Assembly: GCA_007120465.1 (NCBI GenBank) | Contig: SKNO01000268.1 | Coordinates: forward strand, 1-33,567 | Origin: Nitriliruptoraceae bacterium | GTDB lineage: Bacteria; Actinomycetota; Nitriliruptoria; Nitriliruptorales; Nitriliruptoraceae | Length of the DNA stretch: 33,567 nt | Direction of reading: 5' to 3' | Part shown: positions 25,646 to 33,349 of the stretch, in pieces | How the letters are laid out: each line of letters begins with the position of its first letter | How positions within the stretch are numbered: the stretch's first letter is position 1 | Made by a program: the position numbers and the translations under genes | The notes under the pieces: generated by a model | The model's database searches: none | The model's input: only the letters and a program-made list of their open reading frames with translations | Told to the model about the DNA's origin: nothing

Positions 25646-27297
25646 GGTGTGCCGTCCTCTGTGGTCGTGTCCCGGTTCCCTGGCCCGTGACGCAGGTGGG
25701 CACCGATCGGCTGCGACGCGGCGGAGAGGTGCTGCGCAGCGTCGCGCCCGAGACTCAGGACCTGCGTGCGCGTCGTCGCGCGGATGCTCGCCGTGCGTCG
25801 TGAGCCTTCGAAGATGGAGATCTCGCCGAAGTGGTCGCCGGGGCCAAGATGCGCCAGTACTTCCTCCGCGCCCTCGCCGTTGACTCGCAGCACCTCGGCC
25901 TCCCCGCTCTGGAGCACGTAGAGCCGTCGGCCGATGTCTCCCTGCGTGACGATGTCCTGGCCGGCCTCGTAGACCTCTCGCCGGACCGCCATCGCCTCGT
26001 CGAGGTGGAGCCGGGCCACGTCACGGCCGACGAAGGGCGTGACGAGCCAGTCCAGGACCAGACGGAGGCGCCGGTCGACCGACGGCATGAACAACAGGAG
26101 CAGACCCCGCCAGGCGAGCCATGCCGGGAAGCCCGTGATGCCGACCCCACGGATGTGGGCGACCGCCCGACGACGACCGAGCGAGCACGCGTCACCCAAC
26201 TCCGTGAAGCGGTACCGCTGCAGCGGACGGCCGCGCACGGTGCGCAGGATGTTGCGGCCGATCCGCCAACCCGTGGCCATCGCGTACAGCGCCAGCTGCG
26301 GATTGGCCCCCCCACGCGGGTGCGGGACGGCCGCGCAGTCTCCACCGGCCCACACGTTCGACGCGTCGGGGATCTTGACGAACGGGTCTGTGACGATCCG
26401 GCCGCGCTCGTCCCGTTCGAACGGCAGGGTGTCGAACAGGGGCGACTGCGCCGTCCCGGCGGAGGAGATGATGGTCCGCGTCGCGATCCGCTCGCCGTCG
26501 TCCAGAACGGCCTCGGTCGGCGTCGCGGCCGAGACCCTTCGGCCGAGCCGGAGCTCGACACCGGTCCGTCCGGTGACGAAGTCCTGTGCCCACCGCTGCA
26601 GCCGGGGTTGGCGAACCGACAGCTCCTCCAGGATGTGCTCGCCCGGGTGGACCAGCACGACACGGACCTCGTGGGGCTCCAGGCGGGGATACTCGCGTCC
26701 CGCCATGCTCCGCAGGTAGTCGTCGAGCTCGGTGGCGACCTCGACCCCACCGAAGTTACCGCCGACGACGATGACGGTCAGCAGCCGTGCACGTTCCTCC
26801 GCGTCAGGCTCCATGTCCGCCATCTCGAGTATCCCTATTACATGGTTTCGCGCCCTCAACGCGTCGGCGTAGCCGAGAAGGACCAGGCCGTGCTCGGCCA
26901 GGCCCGGATAGCGCTCAAGATCGTCACGAGCACCCAGCCCGAACACCAGATGGTCGTAGGGGACCTCGAACTGACGGCCGTCGAGATCCCGGCTGGTGGT
27001 GACGATCCGACGGTCGAGATCGATCGCTTCCACCTCAGCGTTGTGGAACCTCGCCGGGGCGAACAGCCGCCGCGCGGGCGAGGCCACCTGCCCCGATTGG
27101 ATGCGGCTGCCCAGCATCTCCGGGACGAATCCGTGGAAGGTGTGGAAGTTCTCCCTACTGATGATCGTGAGGTCGATCTCCCGCCGGCGGACGGCCCGCT
27201 TCAGCGCCTTGACGAGGTAGACGGCGACGAAGCCGCCCCCGAGACAGACCACGTGTGGACGGCGTCTCGCCGCCTGCGGCTGTGCAGCCGCCTCCAT
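25642..27297 (-). CDS. Type II NADH dehydrogenase-like flavoprotein fused to a C-terminal cyclic-nucleotide-binding domain
   Basis: A 551-residue protein. Residues ~14-430 are an NDH-2-like flavoprotein: the FAD motif is VVCLGGGFVAVYL (16-28), the NAD(P)H motif VIVVGGNFGGVEVATEL (175-191), and the C-terminal FAD contact VWAGGDCAAVPHP (315-327). An NDH-2-like amphipathic, membrane-associating tail spans ~386-425 (GITGFPAWLAWRGLLLLFMP). Residues ~435-530 form a CAP_ED domain with FGEISIFEGSRRTAS, keeping Glu492 and Arg501. NDH-2 passes electrons from NADH to quinone at the inner membrane face without proton pumping. AGGAGG precedes the ATG at 27297. It is followed directly by the aldehyde dehydrogenase, which could supply or consume its NADH. 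A different acceptor than quinone cannot be excluded. Confidence 0.88.
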   Translation of the reverse strand: MEAAAQPQAARRRPHVVCLGGGFVAVYLVKALKRAVRRREIDLTIISRENFHTFHGFVPEMLGSRIQSGQVASPARRLFAPARFHNAEVEAIDLDRRIVTTSRDLDGRQFEVPYDHLVFGLGARDDLERYPGLAEHGLVLLGYADALRARNHVIGILEMADMEPDAEERARLLTVIVVGGNFGGVEVATELDDYLRSMAGREYPRLEPHEVRVVLVHPGEHILEELSVRQPRLQRWAQDFVTGRTGVELRLGRRVSAATPTEAVLDDGERIATRTIISSAGTAQSPLFDTLPFERDERGRIVTDPFVKIPDASNVWAGGDCAAVPHPRGGANPQLALYAMATGWRIGRNILRTVRGRPLQRYRFTELGDACSLGRRRAVAHIRGVGITGFPAWLAWRGLLLLFMPSVDRRLRLVLDWLVTPFVGRDVARLHLDEAMAVRREVYEAGQDIVTQGDIGRRLYVLQSGEAEVLRVNGEGAEEVLAHLGPGDHFGEISIFEGSRRTASIRATTRTQVLSLGRDAAQHLSAASQPIGAHLRHGPGNRDTTTEDGTP

Positions 27298-27457
27298 GGC
27301 GCCTCCTGGTCCCCGCGTCCGCTGCCGACCCGCCCGTCCGAGCAGTGGTACGCCGTTCGTTTGCGAGCCGGGTCGGTGGATCTGCGCCGCGGCGAGGTCG
27401 TATGCCCGCGACCGTCGGTGCGGCGACGCTCTCGTCCCGATCCCGCCCTCTGGGCGT

Positions 27458-27573
27458 CACCCGTAGGGTGTCGTCCGTACAGGCCGCGATCGACCCTACC
27501 AGCCTCCGACGACGCGCTGCCGGGATCGTGAGGGGCGGCGGTGGATGGGAGCGGGCCGGGCCTCTAGGGTCGA
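27458..27573. promoter_or_regulatory. Divergent control region with inverted TAGGGTCGA motif
   Basis: The 301-nt gap between the divergent flavoprotein and acyl-CoA oxidase genes has TAGGGTCGA on the plus strand (27565-27573) and its exact inverse TCGACCCTA (27490-27498). TAGGGT suits a -10 hexamer in both directions. On the plus strand a partial -35 (TGGATG, 27542-27547) lies 17 nt upstream, with a predicted leader of about 22 nt. CACCC-GTA-GGGTG (27458-27470) is a small inverted repeat containing another TAGGGT. Whether these are promoters or operator sites is not settled by sequence. Confidence 0.45.
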
Positions 27574-27598
27574 CGTACACGTGCGAGTGGAGGCGCGC

Positions 27599-30500
27599 AT
27601 GCGACCGGCCGAAGCGGCCCCGCAGCCGACAGCTGACGAACTGGCGTCCGTTCCGCTGTTCCGAGGACTGGATGTCGAGCAGCGGGCGCTGGTGGTGCAG
27701 TGGGCCGACCACATCGAGGTCGCGGCGGGCGGCACCGTCGTCGACGAGGGTGAGACCGGTAACGAGCTGTTCGTCATCCTGTCGGGAGCGGCGGACGTCG
27801 TCGTTGGAATGGACGACGGTGAACGACTCCCCGTCGGGACGCTCGGTCCGGGCGACAGCTTCGGTGAGCTAGGGGCGCTGCTGCGCGAACGACGCGCTGC
27901 CAGTGTCGTCGCGACGGCGCCCTCCCGGCTGCTGCGGATCAGCGCCACGGCGCTCACGACCCTGCTGGAACGGATCGCTCCACTCGGGCTGGCCTTGTCG
28001 CGCGTGCTGGCGCGCGACCTCACCTCGGCATTGCGGGACCGCAACGAGCGGCACGCCGACGCGACCCCCGCACGCTCGGTGGGCGGCACCAGCGAGTCCT
28101 CCCGGCTGCGCAGCGGCCTCGCCGGCTACTACCTCGCCAACGCGCGCAGCCTGCTGCGTCGGCAACGGCTCCTGCTCGACGCGGAGCGGCCTTTGTACTC
28201 GAGCGAACTCACGCTCACCGAGGATCACGTCCGAGGATGGGCCGAGCTCTTTGGGGCCCGGGCCGACACCCCGCCGGTGCCCTTCGCCTACCACGCCCTG
28301 GTCTGGGGGGACCTGCTGGTGGAGCTGGCCGACGAGCTGGGCGTGAACCTGCGCAACCTCTCGCACGAAGGCACGCGCCTGACGTTCCACCCCGACGGAC
28401 GGCGCCTCGAGCCCGGCGGGACCTACCGGGTCCAGGTGCGCACCACGCAGGTCGTGCCAACCGACCACGATCTCGTCACTCTCCACGTCGAAACCCATAT
28501 CCTCGACCAGGACGGGTCGCGGCTGGTCGCCAGCGACGACCGGTTCGTGGTCGCCAACGTCGATCCGTCCACGATCGAGGCGTTGCGACGCCGAGTCGAT
28601 GGTGACGGGTCCGGCGCCACCGGCCTGGACGACGACCCGGCACCCGCGAACCCTGACGACCCCGTGGCCAGGGAGCTCGCTCTGACGTTGGAGGACGACC
28701 TGGGTATCCGCTACGGGCGATTGACCGGCAACCTTCGCCCGGCGAATACGAGCCGCGCCGGGGCGCGGCTTCTCGGCCACGATCGCCCGTTCCTGCAGCA
28801 CCTGTGCGTCGTCGACCTCATGCTCTGTCAGCTCACCGAACAGGGCAGTGCCCCGCGCCGCCTGGAGCTTACGTTCCGAGGGCCGGTCCATCCTGGTTCG
28901 ACGGTTCACCTGCGGCTCGACGGCTCCCGTGTCGAGCTCACGGACGAGGACGACGAGCCGCTCGTCGTCGGCAACCACGAACCGGCCGAGGGCTACGAGC
29001 CGGTCGACCGGGAGCGGCGGGCGGCCGTGCCCGACCCCACGGAGGCGACCTCCGCGGATCCCGGCATCACCGCCAAGCCGGACATGACCCGTGAGCTTCC
29101 ACCGTCGACGGAGGTCGATCCAGCGCGGATGCAGCGCCTCCTCGACGGCGAGAAACGGGCGCTGCGAGCCCAGGTACGCGAGCTGCTCGCGTCACCGGAG
29201 TTCGCCCGCGACCCGAACCTGGGGCGCGACGCCTACCGCGATCGCGTCCTCGAGTGGTGCCGCCGGCTGGCTTCGGAAGGACTAGGTTCGGTCGGCTTCC
29301 CGGTCGAGGTCGGCGGCAACGACGACCCGGCTGCGGCGATCGCCGTGTTCGAGACCCTCGCAGAGCACGACCTCAGTCTCGTGGTCAAGTACGGCGTTCA
29401 GTTCGGGCTGTTCGCTGGAGCGATCCTGCACCTCGGCACCGAGCGCCACCACGAGCGCTATCTGCCGGCGGCCGGTCGCCTCGATCTGCCGGGTTGCTTC
29501 GCGCTCACCGAGCTCGGTCACGGCTCCGACGCACGCAGCATCCGGACCCGGGCGGTCTACGACCCGACCGCCCAGCGCTACGTGATCACGACCCCCGATG
29601 ACGACGCACGCAAGGAGTACATCGGCAACGCCGCCCGACACGGTCACCTCGCCGTCGTCTTCGCGCAACTCGAGGTGAACGGCGCCGAGGAGGGCGTCCA
29701 CGCCTTCGTCGTCCCGATCCGCGACGAGCGCGGCGTGCCCGTTCCAGGCGTCCGGATCGCGGACTGCGGCGACAAGATCGGGCTCAATGGCGTCGACAAC
29801 GGCCGTCTGTGGTTCGACGACGTCGAGGTGCCGTGGGACGCGCTCCTCGATCGTCACGGGCACGTCAGCCTCGACGGCGTGTACTCCAGCCCGATCGGCT
29901 CGCCGACGGCTCGGTTCTTCACGATGCTGTCCACGCTCGTCCAGGGCCGCATCAGCGTGGGACTGGCCGGCGTGAGCGCGAGCCGCTCCGCCCTCACGAT
30001 CGCCGTGCGCTACGGCGACCGGCGGCGGCAGTTCGCGCCTCGCGATGGCGAGGAGACGCCGCTGCTCGACTACCTCACCCATCAGCGACGGCTACTCGTG
30101 CCGCTGGCGACCACCTACGCGCTACATCTCGCGCTGCGCGAGCTGGTGGACGACTACCTCGCCGTCCTGCGTTCGACCGACACCTCAACGACCGAACGGA
30201 TGCGGCTGGAGACGCTGGGCGCGGGGTTGAAGGCGATCGCGACCTCGCACGCGTCCGCCACGATCCAGGAGTGCCGCGAGGCGTGCGGCGGCGCCGGCTA
30301 CCTGTGGGAGAACCGGTTCGGAGCGTTGCGGGCGGACAGCGACATCTTCACCACCTTCGAGGGCGACAACACCGTGCTCCTGCAGCTGGTCGCCAAGACA
30401 CTACTGACCGACTACAAGCAGCAGTTCGAGGACATGGACCTCGCGGCGACGGTCCGCTTCGTGGTCGGCCACGCCCTCGCTGCCGTCGTCCCCACTCCTG

Positions 30501-30991
30501 CCAGCCGGCGCACCGACGAGCAGCATCTGCGCAGCCGCACGTTCCAGCTGGAGGCATTCCGGGCGCGAGAGCAACTCCAGCTCGCGCAACTCGCAAGGCG
30601 GCTCAAGGGCACACTGGACCGTGGCTCGGACCCACATGCGGCATTCATTCGTCACCAGTCGCGGGTCGTGGCGACGGCGAGGTCGCACGTCGAACGCGTC
30701 ATGCTCGAGCGGTTCGCCGAGGCGATCGACGCCTGCGACGACCCCACTCTGGTCCGGATGCTCTCCCGCCTATGCGACCTGTATGCGCTGGCCCACCTCG
30801 AGCGCGATCGCGGCTGGTTCCTGGAGCAGGGGCTGTTCGCCGGCCCGAAGGCCCGCGCCATCGTGGGGCAGGTCGACCACTTGTGCCGGGAGCTGCGTCC
30901 CCATGCGGCCGCGCTGGTCGACGCTTTCGGGATCCCCGACGCGCTCCTCGGCGCGCCGATCGCCACCCCGGCGTCAGATCACGTGGACTGA
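27599..30991 (+). CDS. Cyclic-nucleotide-binding domain - tandem hot-dog - acyl-CoA oxidase fusion
   Basis: A 1130-residue, three-part protein. Residues ~18-135 form a CAP_ED domain with FGELGALLRERRAAS, keeping Glu90 and Arg99. Residues ~200-460 look like two MaoC-type hot-dog folds; the second has YGRLTGNLRPAN (372-383) where hydratases carry G-D-x-N-P-x-H, so the catalytic Asp and His are replaced by Asn. Residues ~500-1115 match acyl-CoA oxidases: TELGHGSDARS near 638, KIGLNGVDNGRLWFDDVEVP, RYGDRRRQFAP, and catalytic Glu921 in TTFEGDN. The expected reaction is FAD-dependent acyl-CoA oxidation to trans-2-enoyl-CoA, with O2 or another acceptor. The ATG at 27599 follows GGAGG by 5 nt; an in-frame ATG at 27545 lacks a site. 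The 3' end overlaps the convergent patatin gene by 13 bases. Confidence 0.88.
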   Translation: MRPAEAAPQPTADELASVPLFRGLDVEQRALVVQWADHIEVAAGGTVVDEGETGNELFVILSGAADVVVGMDDGERLPVGTLGPGDSFGELGALLRERRAASVVATAPSRLLRISATALTTLLERIAPLGLALSRVLARDLTSALRDRNERHADATPARSVGGTSESSRLRSGLAGYYLANARSLLRRQRLLLDAERPLYSSELTLTEDHVRGWAELFGARADTPPVPFAYHALVWGDLLVELADELGVNLRNLSHEGTRLTFHPDGRRLEPGGTYRVQVRTTQVVPTDHDLVTLHVETHILDQDGSRLVASDDRFVVANVDPSTIEALRRRVDGDGSGATGLDDDPAPANPDDPVARELALTLEDDLGIRYGRLTGNLRPANTSRAGARLLGHDRPFLQHLCVVDLMLCQLTEQGSAPRRLELTFRGPVHPGSTVHLRLDGSRVELTDEDDEPLVVGNHEPAEGYEPVDRERRAAVPDPTEATSADPGITAKPDMTRELPPSTEVDPARMQRLLDGEKRALRAQVRELLASPEFARDPNLGRDAYRDRVLEWCRRLASEGLGSVGFPVEVGGNDDPAAAIAVFETLAEHDLSLVVKYGVQFGLFAGAILHLGTERHHERYLPAAGRLDLPGCFALTELGHGSDARSIRTRAVYDPTAQRYVITTPDDDARKEYIGNAARHGHLAVVFAQLEVNGAEEGVHAFVVPIRDERGVPVPGVRIADCGDKIGLNGVDNGRLWFDDVEVPWDALLDRHGHVSLDGVYSSPIGSPTARFFTMLSTLVQGRISVGLAGVSASRSALTIAVRYGDRRRQFAPRDGEETPLLDYLTHQRRLLVPLATTYALHLALRELVDDYLAVLRSTDTSTTERMRLETLGAGLKAIATSHASATIQECREACGGAGYLWENRFGALRADSDIFTTFEGDNTVLLQLVAKTLLTDYKQQFEDMDLAATVRFVVGHALAAVVPTPASRRTDEQHLRSRTFQLEAFRAREQLQLAQLARRLKGTLDRGSDPHAAFIRHQSRVVATARSHVERVMLERFAEAIDACDDPTLVRMLSRLCDLYALAHLERDRGWFLEQGLFAGPKARAIVGQVDHLCRELRPHAAALVDAFGIPDALLGAPIATPASDHVD

Positions 30992-32748
30992 TGCTCCTGC
31001 GAAGCCAACGCCACCTCGGCGGCACGGCGTCCCTCCGCGATGGCGTCGTCCAGCCGGCCCCAATCGAGCAGGCCGAGGTCGGGCAGCTCCGGGACCACGG
31101 TCAGCCAGGCCCGGTCGCGGGCGGCATCGAGCTCGGCCCGGCTACCGAGACCGATCGAGCACGACAGCGTCTCCACCAGCGACGGGAGCGGCACCGGGGT
31201 CGACCGAGGGCGAGCACGAGGCGACCGGCGTGCACGGTCCATGCGGTACTCCCATTCCTGCTGCCAGCGGCGCATCACCTCCACGGCGACGACCGGTCCC
31301 TCTCCCGTGTCCGCCATCACGTCGACGGGCAGGTTGTTGACGACCCCGCCGTCGACCATGAGGCGTCCGGCCCACGGCATCGGTGGGGCGAGTCCGGGCA
31401 ACGACATGCTGGCGCCTACGACGTGCCGGATGGGACCTCGCCGGTGGACGAGCGTGTCGCCCGTGATCAGGTCGGCGGACACGCCGAAGCAGTCGTAGGG
31501 CAGCTCCTCGAGCTGGAGCTCGCCGAACACCCGACGAAACATCCGTTTCGCCCGGCGGGACCGGATCAGCGCGTGACGGGGCACGGTGTAGTCGGCGAAC
31601 GGGCGTCGCTCCGCGACCTCGTGGCGGAGCACGTCGGTGACCGCCTCGGGCGTGCGCCCGGTCGCGAACAACGCCGCCACAAAGGCCCCCATGCTGGTGC
31701 CGCCGTACCGATCTATCTCGATCCCCGCGTCGCGCAGCGCGGAGACCACCCCGATGTGCGCGAGGCCGCGTGCACCACCCCCCGAGAACACGATCCCGAT
31801 CGACCGACCGAACATCCGGCGGGCGACCCGCGCCGTGCCGGACCGCTGGTCGTCACCCTGGCCGATCCAGTGTCGCGCTTCCGGACGCAGCCGGTCGAGC
31901 CAGGGCGCGGTGGCGTCCGCCGTCGGTGGCCGTACGCCGACGAACGCGATGTCACGGCCGACGAGCCGGTCGTCGAGGAGCCGATCGTCGGCGGGATCCG
32001 TCGGCCGGTCGCGGGCGTCGACGACCAGGAGCAGCCGGTCGGCTTGTCGCAGACAGAACTCCCGCCAGGCGGCATCCGAGTTCGTTGAGGCGGCGAGCAG
32101 GACGACGTCGTGCACCTGCTCCCGACGGTCGAGGGCCCGACCGAGCTCCACGTCGTCGTCCGAGGCGTGGTCGGCAGCGCGGAGCCTGCCGACCGATGAC
32201 CAGCGCTCCACGGTCCGCTGCAGGTCATCGACGATCAGGTCGACCGGCAGCTCCGGTGTCATCCCGATGACCGCCACAACACCGCGCCGCTCGGGCGCGG
32301 TCCGTCGCTCGACAGTGCCAGCGAGCCGATGGCCGAGCATCGAGATCAGATTGGCGGCGAACTCGGCGTTCGCGCGAAGGAGCTGCTCGAAGTGCAGCCG
32401 GTCGAGCCGGAGCAGCTCCGTGTCTCGCATCGCCCGGACCGATGCGGTACGTGGCTGACCGGTCAGCAGGGCGAGCTCTCCGACGGCCGCACCGCCTCCC
32501 AGGACCCCGATCGTGGTCCCCGCAGGGTTGACCACCTCGAGCCGACCCGACATCACCAGATACAGCGCGTCACCTGGATCACCGTGCCGGAAGACGTGGC
32601 CACCGGCGGGGACGTGTTCGACCTCCACCACTGCGGCGATCTCGTCGCGCAGTTCGTCATCGAGTTCGGTCCAGAGCGAGACCCGACCGAGGAGCTCCGC
32701 TACGGACTGGACCGACCGTGAGGCTCCGCCATCCGGCACCGTGGCCAT
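30979..32748 (-). CDS. Cyclic-nucleotide-binding domain fused to patatin-like phospholipase (NTE type)
   Basis: A 589-residue protein. Residues ~20-135 are a CAP_ED domain with GELALLTGQPRTAS, keeping Glu91 and Arg100. A Rossmann-like NTE middle region runs from ~155 to 310. A patatin domain follows, with oxyanion loop FSGGGARGLAHIGVV (321-335), nucleophile Ser352 in GGTSMGA and catalytic Asp466 in MVDGGVVNNLP. The architecture equals that of neuropathy-target-esterase homologues such as mycobacterial Rv2565. It is expected to release fatty acids from phospholipids or lysophospholipids. GGAGGG precedes the ATG at 32748 by 6 nt. It would provide acyl chains for the neighbouring acyl-CoA oxidase after activation, but no acyl-CoA synthetase is encoded nearby. 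Confidence 0.9.
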   Translation of the reverse strand: MATVPDGGASRSVQSVAELLGRVSLWTELDDELRDEIAAVVEVEHVPAGGHVFRHGDPGDALYLVMSGRLEVVNPAGTTIGVLGGGAAVGELALLTGQPRTASVRAMRDTELLRLDRLHFEQLLRANAEFAANLISMLGHRLAGTVERRTAPERRGVVAVIGMTPELPVDLIVDDLQRTVERWSSVGRLRAADHASDDDVELGRALDRREQVHDVVLLAASTNSDAAWREFCLRQADRLLLVVDARDRPTDPADDRLLDDRLVGRDIAFVGVRPPTADATAPWLDRLRPEARHWIGQGDDQRSGTARVARRMFGRSIGIVFSGGGARGLAHIGVVSALRDAGIEIDRYGGTSMGAFVAALFATGRTPEAVTDVLRHEVAERRPFADYTVPRHALIRSRRAKRMFRRVFGELQLEELPYDCFGVSADLITGDTLVHRRGPIRHVVGASMSLPGLAPPMPWAGRLMVDGGVVNNLPVDVMADTGEGPVVAVEVMRRWQQEWEYRMDRARRSPRARPRSTPVPLPSLVETLSCSIGLGSRAELDAARDRAWLTVVPELPDLGLLDWGRLDDAIAEGRRAAEVALASQEHQST

Positions 32749-33073
32749 ACATCACCCTCCCGCCGTTGCGAGGGTCCCATGAAAGCACGACGTCCCTTGC
32801 GTTGGACGGGTGCGACACCCGAGAGTGGATCGATCTCAGGACCCGCTGCGCGAGCGCACCCCAACGTGGAAAACCGAGCGGAGACCTCCGGAACTTGTCG
32901 GGAGGTGCCACGTCCCACCGCAGACCTCAAGCCCACAGCGCCGCGGAGATGTTGGCAGCCTCGTCGACTCCTCCTTCGAACTCGCCCTTTCCCAGGGGCG
33001 TAGTGTTCGCAGGCAGCGTCGAGTGACAGACGTGCAGCGCCGTCACCCACCACGCCCTGTGCCCCGCTCGACT

Positions 33074-33091
33074 GTCCGGCAGCTGCCGGAC
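33074..33091. other. Perfect 18-bp palindrome near the right island end
   Basis: GTCCGGCAG is followed immediately by its reverse complement CTGCCGGAC. With no spacer it is more like a dimeric protein-binding site than a terminator. It lies 121 bp before the right attachment copy. Confidence 0.75.
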
Positions 33092-33113
33092 CGCGACACT
33101 GATCGGCCAAACC

Positions 33114-33139
33114 CGTGACCGATCGTGACAAGTCGTGAC
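33114..33139 (+). repeat. Three CGTGAC direct repeats in 10-bp phase
   Basis: CGTGAC occurs at 33114, 33124 and 33134, each exactly one helical turn apart; the flanks suggest (A/T)CGTGACCG. It lies 73 bp before the right attachment copy, where recombinase-arm or excisionase sites are commonly found. Confidence 0.7.
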
Positions 33140-33212
33140 CGTCAGGGGCACGACCGATACATGGAGACAGCCCAGATTCGCCAGGATCGCCCAGTTAGAG
33201 CCGCCTCGACGA

Positions 33213-33259
33213 ACTTCTAATCCTCAGGCCGCAGGTTCCAATCCTGCCGGGCGCGCTGC
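33213..33259 (+). repeat. Right attachment-site copy (attR), partial tRNA-Arg
   Basis: A copy of the tRNA-Arg 3' half from the anticodon loop onward, plus four bases. The only difference is C at 33239 for G at 23197, in the T-loop. The 5' half of a tRNA is absent upstream, so this is not a tRNA gene. Confidence 0.88.
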
Positions 33260-33349
33260 CGAATCTACCGGGCTAGAAGCATACGCGGCTGTTTGCTGAT
33301 TCGGCCGGATCGTTATCCACAGCCTCGCGTGACAAATCCATGCCCGCGC

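Larger units (their letters stand above)
32749..33212. other. Non-coding right end of the island
   Basis: This 464-nt region has only short, mutually shadowing open frames without recognisable families. It contains the patatin gene's promoter region, a perfect palindrome (33074-33091) and phased CGTGAC repeats (33114-33139). No integrase remnant is seen. Confidence 0.6.
23171..33259. mobile_element. Genomic island of about 10 kb integrated at tRNA-Arg
   Basis: The island is bounded by a 47-bp direct repeat, left copy inside the tRNA 3' half (23171-23217) and right copy at 33213-33259. The left copy preserves the whole tRNA, the usual outcome of integration by a tyrosine recombinase into a tRNA gene. 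Contents: a decayed FAD oxidase, four intact enzymes each with a cyclic-nucleotide-binding domain, and a repeat-bearing non-coding right end. No integrase or excisionase gene is recognised, so the element may have lost mobility. Sequence composition is not obviously different by eye. Confidence 0.8.

Noticed and set aside
27599-30991. A CRP-family transcription factor
   Set aside because: None of the four CAP_ED proteins has a recognisable helix-turn-helix; the partner domains are enzymes.
33114-33139. A CRISPR array or replication iterons
   Set aside because: The repeats are only 6 bp with 4-bp gaps and three copies; too short for CRISPR, and no replication gene is nearby.
33213-33259. A second tRNA-Arg gene
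   Set aside because: Only the 3' half is present, with a T-loop change and no D-arm or 5' acceptor strand; it is an attachment-site copy.
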